A stretch of 64,000 nucleotides of DNA from Pseudopyrenochaeta lycopersici (taxonomy: Eukaryota; Ascomycota; Dothideomycetes; Pleosporales; Pseudopyrenochaetaceae). A program made the position numbers and the translations under genes. The stretch lies in the NCBI GenBank assembly GCA_003313425.1, contig NHZP01000011.1:496001-560000 (forward strand), read 5' to 3'. Below are positions 56,208-64,000 of this stretch, one piece after another; positions within the stretch are counted from its first letter, which is position 1, and the number at the start of each line of letters is the position of its first letter. The notes beneath the pieces are model-generated. The model saw only the letters and a list, made by a program, of their open reading frames with translations, did no database searches and was not told the DNA's origin.

Positions 56208-56706
56208 ATGTCCGCCATCCCAGTCTCTGAACTGGGGCTTAACGCGACCGAGAGTAGATATCTTCAGCAGCAGATCGCCGCGTCGCAGCAGGGCAGCAAT
56301 TCGAGTCGCGCAGCTTCCCGCGCCTCCAGCCAAGGCCGTCTCCTCCTGGATCCCACCAGTTTGCAGGCGCTCAGCGCCCACTTTGACCGTCTGATGTATT
56401 CGATTCAGCAACGATGGCAATATGTAGGTATCCTCCGGAAGACCCTCCAGCGTCGTGGCTTAGATGGCCCAATAGAGCAATGCTAATCCCATCATCTAGC
56501 TCACGCAACAGACACAAACCGCTACCCAAGTACAGTACGACCGAGCGGGCAACGCTATGCAGATGGCAGACGCCGAAATTGCCCGCTTCCGTGCCATCCT
56601 CCGTGAAATAGACGAACTACAGGTTGAATTCGACAAAGTGCGCCGCATTGGGGAAATCGTCAAGGGCTTCAAGGCGCGCGTCGACCGTTTGGACCGTCGC
56701 ATCTAA
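56208..56706 (+). CDS. BLOC-1-like subunit (Cnl1-type)
   Basis: Exons 56208-56423 and 56500-56706 (76-bp intron, GTAGGT...CATCTAG, branch TGCTAATC) give 140 residues. The first 45 residues are Ser/Gln/Ala-rich. From about residue 50 (LDPTSLQALSAHFDRLMYSI) to the end the protein is helical and predicted to coil: QMADAEIARFRAILREIDEL followed by QVEFDKVRRIGEIVKGFKAR. Size and layout fit the fungal BLOC-1 subunit related to Cnl1, part of a complex on endosomes that controls Rab5-type GTPase cycling. The similarity is to the class of small coiled-coil subunits, so another BLOC-1 or kinetochore-type coiled-coil protein cannot be excluded. Confidence 0.65.
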
Positions 56707-58378
56707 ATCAACCTGCTGGGCAGCATTGTCCAGTACCACCATTACCTACCACTCGACACTCCTTCATACCTCACGATTACGAAAACAACATCAGACATAC
56801 CATATCCTCGCGGATAGATTATACCTATTAAGAATGGAAGCCTCGCGGCACGGAAAATTATTGGTGGATAGTGAGACATGGAAAGCCTCACGGCTGTCGG
56901 CGTTCTGATGTGTTTCATTGATCTTTCTGGGCATACCCAAGTCGATTTCGATTTCCCCGAATTTATTTAATACTGTTACTTTCCGCTTTGATATTTGCCA
57001 AACTGTAGCTCTTGTTTGATACCTTTTCTCTGTGCTGCCGGCACTTCCGATTATACGCCAGAAATCAACATTGCAGGTGCCAAGGATCATCTCTGCTCCT
57101 TGTTCATTTCTGCATATAACGCTGTGTTAGGATCTCGTTGCAGTATTCTTCCTTTGTTTACATGATCCCTTACTTATGCTTTTCGATATCTACTTTTTAT
57201 CCGCCCATTCTACCACCTTGATTACACAAATGCGAGCACCATCTTACCCTGACCTCGTTGTGCCCCCTTCATTCATGACATCACTTCTCAAAGACAAAAT
57301 CTCTCCACTTTTGCAATGCTTCCAGACTCGGCCAGCAACAACTTCAGTATCCAGTATCACAGTCGATCCACTCGATCCACCCGATCCGCTATCCGCCATC
57401 AAATTTTGATTCTGAAGACAACTCATAACCAATACTTCCTCCTTGGACGCCTTCGCTTCTGCTCAATAACTATTCGTGATGTTCCAGCCTCTACCAGTCT
57501 TTTTTCTGAGACGTAAATCTTCGACCCACCACTGGATGCCGACTTGTACAAATGTGGAAAGGCCTTCATCTCCCTGGTTACACAAGCTTTCCGACTGTGG
57601 AAAGTCAGCGGCAGCACCATGACGTGAATTCGAAGTTGTTCTGGGACTAGTAGAGTATCCAATTCGGAGCTTGAAAGCCAGTGATTCCTTTTAGCCGAGT
57701 ATCCAAGCGACAACCCCTTTGATCAAAGCAGTCGCCAAGATTATAAGCTACTGAGAACTTCGAAAGGATCTGCAGGATCGAATCCTTTGGACTCTTTTTT
57801 GTTGGTAATATGTATTTGATAGGCCGTGAGGTGATAAATCCAAACAGGATATCATGCGAGTCTCATTTTCAAATCCCTGAAACCACCCTTTGGACCGCCA
57901 TGATAGGTCCTTCATACTTTCGGTAGCCACTTCGCCGCTTATTAGCATTGCTGCGAATTCGAGATCAATATGGTGATCTGTGGAATATGTGCCACTTCTG
58001 GTCAAACTTCGAGATTGCATGCATAGACTTCTTCCGCTCTCCTGCCTATTGCAACCTTTTCAAATTCGTGGACGAGGACGGCGGGTTCCTACTTCGAGGG
58101 CTGGGGCGATGCACCTGTGCACAGTTTAGGTGCCGTGATGTTGTTGAAACCAATGGAGCTGCACCATTTTGCAGACTTCGATTATATTTATGGTCACTTA
58201 CAGCACTGTACACATAGCCTAACAGACGAGGTGAGGACGGTATCTTCACCACGACAATTGAAGATTCAAAGGAATCTCGGGCAGGCCGATAGAGACAATA
58301 AATAGAGAAAACAAAAGCGGAGCAAGACGTGTGAATTACGCAGTATGTCATATATATGAACACCACACTGTCTAACTC
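56707..58378. other. Intergenic, convergent 3' regions
   Basis: About 1.7 kb between two converging genes, longer than needed for 3' ends. Open frames of 60-96 codons occur on both strands, but none is recognisable. Confidence 0.45.
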
Positions 58379-59332
58379 TCAGGCCTTCTTCGCCCTCAAA
58401 AACTCCTCCCAATCCTCCTTGGACGTATACTCCTGCATCAGCGGCAAAACCCCACAACACCGTCCCACCCACGCACACACCCGTTGAAACTGCCAGGGCA
58501 CCCACCACCGCAGCGGCCCCAGCCACCACGCAGTCGGGAACATGACGAGCGCAGACGCTGTTGCATGTCTGTATCCGATTAGCAGGTCCGGTATCGATAG
58601 CGTGAAGGGTTATGCAAAAGGTGGTGCGGGAAGGAGAAGGGGGAACGGACTGTAGAGCCATGATCTGGATGAGACTTAAACTGGCTTTGTTCTCTGTCAC
58701 ATCGCTCAGGTAGAGGAGTAGGTTTTGAAAGAAGAGGCGGTCCATGGGTTCTTTCGTGCCTGATGGGTGGGCCCATACATATAGCACACTGTCGCCCTCT
58801 GCATTCGGCGAAGGCCAGAAGCTGCATCATGTCACGTTAGTCCGTTGGATTATTCAGATACACATCTCCCTCTCGCACTTTCTTCCCCTTGGAGACGTCG
58901 AAACAGAAATGATCAATCAACATACCGGTGCGGCACCCACGGCTTGATTTCATGCACACCATCTCCACGCCTCCACACCCGATCCTCAACACCCCACCCA
59001 TCCGTCGTGCCCACTTCGCCGGAGCTCACGAAGAAACTCTCCGCCTGGTCGAAATGCAGGTGCAGAGGCGGTGACTGCGGATTCGCCTTGCCGAGCTTCT
59101 GCATTGCGCCTGTGTAGGTTGCTCGCATGAGGACGCTGCAATGTGGTAAGCCTTCGGCATCAATAGAAGAGCCGACGTGGAAGGGCGTGAATCAGGAACT
59201 GAAGTGTACGCACGTTGCATTCAATGACTCTGGGGGTTCGAGGAATTCCAGAATGAAGGAGCTATTAAAGAGGGTGTGAGGGCCTGCGATGCGTTTTGCG
59301 GACTCAATGTCTTTGATGTTAGGCTTAGCCAT
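58379..59332 (-). CDS. Cupin-like protein with C-terminal hydrophobic helices
   Basis: Exons 59214-59332, 58926-59135, 58651-58821 and 58379-58568 (introns 78, 104 and 82 bp) give 229 residues. The start MAKPNIKDIESAKRIAG leads to a beta strand FILEFLEPPESLNATVLMRA. The cupin core is PPLHLHFDQAESFFVSSGEVG, whose His, His and Glu (HLHFDQAE) could bind a metal as in cupins. The DNA joins give the second half VPHRFWPSPNAEGDSVLYVW. The C-terminal third has aromatic hydrophobic helices (ALVMFPTAWWLGPLRWWVPW) that may sit in a membrane, and ends KEDWEEFLRAKKA. The reaction is unknown; similar small cupins occur in or near fungal metabolic clusters. The third intron has an unusual donor GTCCGT. Confidence 0.72.
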
Positions 59333-60054
59333 GATGAATATCTCTCCCGCTACGCTTGACCCCCAGTGCGACAAAACCTTGGGTCACGAACAAATTTCGC
59401 AATCTTCGAGGTCGTTCATATAAGACATTCTTTCAGTCTAACGCCTCATTCTTTCTTCCTAGAATAGGGCCTAAGCCACCTCGTCTTGACTAGACCTGGT
59501 ATGGGTTGCTCGCCGTGACGCTAGTAGGCAAGTCTGGCTTACGTGATGCGATAAACCCACCGACTGTCCTGTGTTGTAAATGTAAGATCCATTTTAGGAA
59601 GATGGTCGAGAAGGCGTATGAGTTGGAATGCTGATGGCCGTGGGTGAGTAAGCTAGAAACTCTTTGAGATTTGGCATCAGCCGTCGACCCTTGTTACTAA
59701 TCACAACAGGATGTTGAAAGAAAGCAATGCTAGTGTAAATTTATTCATGTTCCTGACGACTCGTCAGCACAGCTAGAATAACTATATCTTGGTATGAGTA
59801 TTCATTCTTGAGCATTACTAATGCTGGGCCGTCCATTCCTTCCTTCGTGGCAATTGTGCCTGTCTCTGCCCGCGCCCGTATCCTCCCGATCGCTGCTTCC
59901 TGATCATCGTACTCGTCCAATAGCTGTTCAGTTTATCATCTGTCACATGCAGATATGGATGAACTCATGGAGTTGTTTGGCCACGTGTAGGTTGCCAGCG
60001 TTGGCCACTGAAGGTAGAAGTCGACTCAACTTCGTTTCATACAGACCGATGTAT
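59333..60054. other. Intergenic
   Basis: About 720 bases between the cupin promoter (-) and the WASP 3' end (-). No gene seen. Confidence 0.55.
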
Positions 60055-62117
60055 TTACCAGTCATCCTTGTCAGATTCGTCGTCTGCAAAACATCAGTAT
60101 ACTGACCGTCTACGTGGAAAGGGAATATACTCACCGCTGTGACTAACTTTAGCCTTCCGTGCTGCAAGAGCACTAGCTAATGCTCCAGCTAAACCAGCAT
60201 CGGCTCCTGGTGTAGCAGGACCGCTTGCACCTCCAGAAGCACCTCCAGCCGGCTCTGAACCAGGTACTGCCGCTGCGCTGCGATCTCTCTTTTCCGAGTC
60301 TGACACCTTCTTTAACCTTGCGCCACCGCGAATGTCTGCTAGCAGACCATCTCGTCCAGGCGCCGGTTTCGGAAGAGGTGGACCCCCTGGCGGTGGAGGA
60401 GGTGCGGCGGCATCTCGCGAAGGCATTGGCGGAGGTGGTGGAGGCCCAGCACCTGGAGGCATTGGTGGAGGCGGAGGCGGTGCGCCGGTATTTGGCATGG
60501 GCGGAGGCGGCGGCGGTGGCGGCGGCGCGCCAATGTTTGGCATAGGCGGCGGAGGAGGAGGAGCTGTACTGCTCGGCATTGATTTCGTGGGCATTGGCGG
60601 AGGTGGAGGCGCTACATTGCCAAGGGGTGGTAGTGGCGGCGGGAGTGGTGCTGTTGTCGCAGGCGCAGGTGGTAAGGGGCGAGATCCTGATGGTGGTAAT
60701 GGAGGTGCTTGGGGGGGCGCTGTATGCATATGCGGTAGAGGTGGTGGGGGAGGAGCCGCTGAAGACTTCGGTGGTAGTGGTGGAGGAGCCGCTGGTGTAT
60801 CCCGTGCTGGTGGAGGAGGTGGTACCGGCCCTCGACTTGGAGGCGGTGGCGGAGCACCTGAAGGGACACGGTTCCCAGCGAAGGGTGGAGGCACGCCAAA
60901 CTTGGCTCCGACTGGTCTTTCTTCGTCAGGAATTGGCGTCTTTGCCGGTCTTGGTGGAGGTGGAGGGCCTGGATTCGCGACATTTGACGAGGCTCGCGCC
61001 CTGTTTGGCGGTGGAGGAGGCTGATTCACGAACTTGCCTGCATCTGCAAGTGGAGGAGGTGCCCGGAAAACAGGCTTGGGTGGACCTGGAGGCGGAGAGG
61101 GTTCTCGAGGAGGTGATGGCGGGGCTGGGCTTGCGGAAGACTGGCGATTGCTTGTTGGTAGCTCAGTCTTCGTTCTTCGAGCTGGCGGAGGCGCAGGCGG
61201 AGGTCCTCGTTTAGACGCTTGTGTACTGCCGGTATTCTGAGGACTGAGAGGCGCTCGTATGGGGGCAGCACTTGGTGGAGGCGGAGGAGGAGCCCTGACC
61301 TTGCGGTCGCTGTTTTCTTCCTTGAGTTTCTCCTCGGACTTGCGTTGCTCAATGTACAGCTTGATGAAGTCGGCATTTTCCTCGATCTGGTCTTCTGTGA
61401 TGCCCATAGCCAAGAGCTCTTTCAGCAGCGGCTGCCATGATGGGTCCGTTGTATCAATGGCGGAGCTTCGGGCACTCGTGGCGTTGGAGTGATTGCTTTG
61501 CGAGGGTGAGGCGATGTTCGCGGGTGGGATGATGGATTGCGGCGGCGGTGCTGATTGAGAAGAGGACCGGTGGCCAAAGATACCTCCCAGAAGGCCGTGG
61601 CCATGGCCACCACTCTTACCGTTTGCGACGGGCCCTCTGCTTCCTGCGGCTGACCCAAACGGCTTGTTCTTGGTGTTCTTATGTGCGTTCTTTTCGCGGT
61701 CGTCCAGCTTCTTCTTGAACGTCTTGGCCTCCTTCTCGTCTGCAAACGACAAGGCGGCTAGGCAGTCCTCGAGCTCGAAGGTGTGGAAGAAGACACGGTC
61801 CTGGTTGTAGGAGAAGGTGTCGTATATTTCCTGGTCCCAGATGACGCCGCGATTGGATGGCTGCACCCGTCAGTCTCTCACCGCACGGTAGCTCCTCGTG
61901 CACCTACCGATATGTCGACCAGCTTGAGCCAGAATGTATTGCCGACGGTGTCGTTTGCCAGCACGACGGCGCCCTGCAGTCCGGTGTAGGTCCATCGGTG
62001 CCTGTCGGGGTAGGCAATGTACAGCTTGGCGACGGCGACGGCGTGGATCTTGTTCGCCGACTTGGGGACGGTGCGCTTGACCGTCTGCTTGTCTTCGTCG
62101 GACAGAATCGAGGGCAT
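60055..62117 (-). CDS. las17: WASP / Las17 actin nucleation promoter
   Basis: Exons 61908-62117, 60135-61860 and 60055-60083 (introns 47 and 51 bp) give 654 residues. Residues 1-120 are a WH1 domain (KIHAVAVAKLYIAYPDRHRW, TGLQGAVVLANDTVGNTFWLKL, WDQEIYDTFSYNQDRVFFHTF). A basic linker follows, then about 350 residues of poly-proline runs that bind SH3 proteins and profilin. A WH2 motif (DGLLADIRGGARLKKV) binds actin, and the central-acidic end (GLAGALASALAARKAKV, then DDESDKDDW) binds Arp2/3. The last nine residues come from a 29-bp final exon; without it the acidic tail would be lost. There is no GTPase-binding domain, as usual for fungi. The protein drives branched actin at endocytic patches. 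The Gly-rich open frame on the opposite strand is a shadow. Confidence 0.93.
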
Positions 62118-63231
62118 CGCGGCGTGCCGGGTAGACTCGAGCGAGGAAGGGCGAGGTTGCGTGAGTGTTCAGCGGACGGGATTAGGCGTCTCCAGCTCAG
62201 TGGGGGTATGCTCTGCGCTCGACGATTAGGCAGCACATGAAGAATCGCCTTCGCGCTTGGCCGCCAGACGAGACTTGGATACGCAATGGGTGAAGACTAG
62301 CGGGCCGCGTGGGAGTGTCGCCACGGAGTGAGGAATAATGGCTTAGCTGTGATCGGGAGACGTCAGTGAGCGCTGCGGCGGCTTATGAACCGACTGGGCG
62401 GAAACCTAGCAGAAACGCCAAGAGGATTACACAAAACGGTCTGCGAAAGCAACATTGCCGACACTCAGCTTCATGTAGTGCTGCCACAATTCTCACAGTC
62501 CCCTTCCCTATCACTAAGGGTGCTGAGATTAGCTCATCATGGCCGCAATGTCTCGTCAAGACCAGGTTCATCAGCCACGTGAAGCATTTTACCGAACGTA
62601 GTCATCGCCGCCGTTCGCCTTTCGTTGATGAAAGCTACCTCGCTTCTGCTATACCAGGCACTACGCAATACAAATTGAGCGGCGTCTGTCGTGTTCTCTC
62701 TCTATTATGTTCCATGTTGATGATGTCGAGTCGCTCCCTGCAAAAGGTCCCGTCACGAGTGTCTACGGCCGGAAACCGAGTCCACCACTATGAACAAGCC
62801 AAAAAAGATACTCGCCAGTTAGTCACACACTAATTCCGTTGCCACGTGGGCCGGGGTCCAGCATTGCCAGTAGAGCGTCTATGAACTACTGCGCCTATCC
62901 ATTAGGATACCCTTGCTCAAGGGAGGATGACGTAGGTATCCATGCGATAACGGTTTCCACAGGGCATCATGATACTATTCGCCCTCGAAGACAGTATTCA
63001 AAAAGTCGAGCCGAGAGGACGCTCACGAAGAGAAGTTGGAATCTCCATATCGTTATATGTTTGGGACCTGCCAAGACTTCTACTTCGTGTTCGTACTCCT
63101 CGCATAGAACCGCCGATCTCCCGACCGCCGTTGAAGTAAGCGTTCCAGGCTCCAATCACGTCACTACTTCACATCTTCGCTGTTTGATACAATGTTTTTT
63201 GAACTTCAGGTTGCATGTCCAACACCCGAAG
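62118..63231. other. Intergenic, divergent promoters
   Basis: About 1.1 kb between WASP (-) and the regulator (+). The open frame of the regulator extends upstream to 62839, so its start, and perhaps an extra 5' exon, are uncertain. Confidence 0.45.
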
Positions 63232-63982
63232 ATGGCAGTCTTGCCTGCTCTTGATATGAATAGCAAAATGTTCATTGAAGACATATTCGATGGCTGGCTG
63301 GCCATGCCTTCCATGATAGGTTTCCTCGCTGAGGAGGACCCTGCAGACTGTCACGCACCATTGAAACGAAAAACAGACTCAGAGACCCATGAGCACGCTA
63401 CAACTGAACCGGCACAACAACGGGCACTGGATGAGGATTTCACTGACCAATCGTATGTGACTACTTCAACCTTGTGGCTCTTCTGACATTCACCATCCTA
63501 GACCTCCCACGTTCAGAGAGCAAACTCTTGATACAAATCGCGGGCCGCGCCAAAGACGCGGGCACACAAAAAGCCGTCTTGGCTGCATCGTCTGTAAAAC
63601 GCGAAAAATTAAGGTAGTTCACTCTCCGCCGTTTTGGTTTGAGCAATGCTAAGGCACTTCAGTGTCAAGAGACATGGCCCTCGTGTGCCAACTGCACCAA
63701 GCGCGGATGTCAGTACCAATCTACACATCGACCTAATTCACCGCTCAATATAGTATTACAGGTGTTTGCAGATATCCTCCGGCAATTGCCGAAGCACATC
63801 GTCATCGTACCGCGTCTCAGTTGCCGCATCCCCGTCCATTTGCTCAATTATCCGATACGCCAACTATGTTTAATTCCAACGACATGCTCCTCTTTCATCA
63901 CTACTTGGTTGCAGCGTACCCTTGCATACCACATGACTACGAAGAGATATGGATAAGAGATATACCAACCATTAGTCATCAA
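63232..63982 (+). CDS. Zn2Cys6 transcription factor, 3' end missing
   Basis: Exons 63232-63452, 63502-63613, 63663-63708 and 63762-63982 (introns 49, 49 and 53 bp) give the first 200 residues; the gene runs off the window at a GTAAGT donor (63983). The start is the first plausible ATG (MAVLPALDMNSKM), but the frame stays open further upstream. The joined exons give a canonical binuclear zinc cluster: GCIVCKTRKIKCQETWPSC, ANC, then TKRGCVCRYP, with spacing C-2-C-6-C-6-C-2-C-6-C. Reading through the fourth intron instead would lose the last cysteine's spacing, which supports the splice. The next block (NSNDMLLFHHYLVAAYPC) resembles the start of the Upc2-type regulatory part. It probably acts in the nucleus; its targets are unknown. 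Confidence 0.8.
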
Positions 63983-64000
63983 GTAAGTCTCAGCTATCCC

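Noticed and set aside
60332..61024. Glycine-rich 230-codon open frame on + (and a second in another frame at 60579-61214)
   Set aside because: It is the antisense image of the poly-proline region of WASP; proline codons read backward give glycine.
63639..63956. Uninterrupted frame through the zinc cluster to 63956
   Set aside because: It skips a good intron at 63709-63761; splicing restores the canonical cysteine spacing and a conserved downstream block.
1..64000. Biosynthetic gene cluster
   Set aside because: Transporter, cupin and regulator are far apart, and no backbone enzyme (PKS, NRPS, terpene synthase) is present.

Overview
This window reads as nuclear DNA of a filamentous ascomycete (Pezizomycotina), most likely a Dothideomycete; the class is an inference from gene style, not a database match. 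The signs are short introns (47-104 bp, a few longer) with GT...AG ends and CTAAC/CTAAT/CTGAC branch sites, two large NLR-type immune proteins, a RID-type cytosine methyltransferase, a secreted CBM1 protein, a Zn2Cys6 regulator, a Mic19 homologue and a WASP homologue. I rebuilt 23 protein genes by joining exons by hand. I found no convincing tRNA, rRNA, CRISPR array or intact transposon.

Layout. 0-7 kb: the 3' part of a pyrroline-5-carboxylate reductase gene, a small protein kinase-like gene and a HET-NACHT-WD40 NLR whose fifth WD repeat carries an in-frame stop. 7-17.9 kb: a Pho85-type cyclin, a 4.3 kb gene-free stretch, a pathogen-related SnoaL-fold protein and a compact PIP-kinase-like protein. 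19-29.5 kb: an Arg/Ser-rich glycine-zipper protein, an F-box-like protein, the RID-type methyltransferase, Mic19, and a Naa50-type acetyltransferase. 30.5-37.8 kb: a CBM1 secreted protein, an SHB17-type phosphatase, a C2H2 protein with a degenerate exonuclease domain and a luciferase-like-domain protein. 38.4-47.7 kb: an MFS transporter with a one-base frameshift, then a HeLo-like-NACHT-ankyrin NLR with a one-base frameshift and a terminal TGA CTA followed by 51 open in-frame codons. 50.5-64 kb: ferric reductase, CE2-type secreted esterase, a BLOC-1-like subunit, a cupin-like protein, WASP/Las17, and the 5' part of a Zn2Cys6 regulator that runs off the end.

The genes are mostly unrelated housekeeping and accessory genes rather than one pathway or cluster. 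Two links stand out. The window holds both a RID-type methyltransferase (the family needed for repeat-induced point mutation) and an NLR whose tandem WD repeats carry a premature stop with two C-to-T changes in CpA context, as RIP would make. The two NLRs and the transporter each carry disruptive changes, which suggests either decay of accessory genes or base-level assembly errors in short homopolymers; reads or RNA would separate these.
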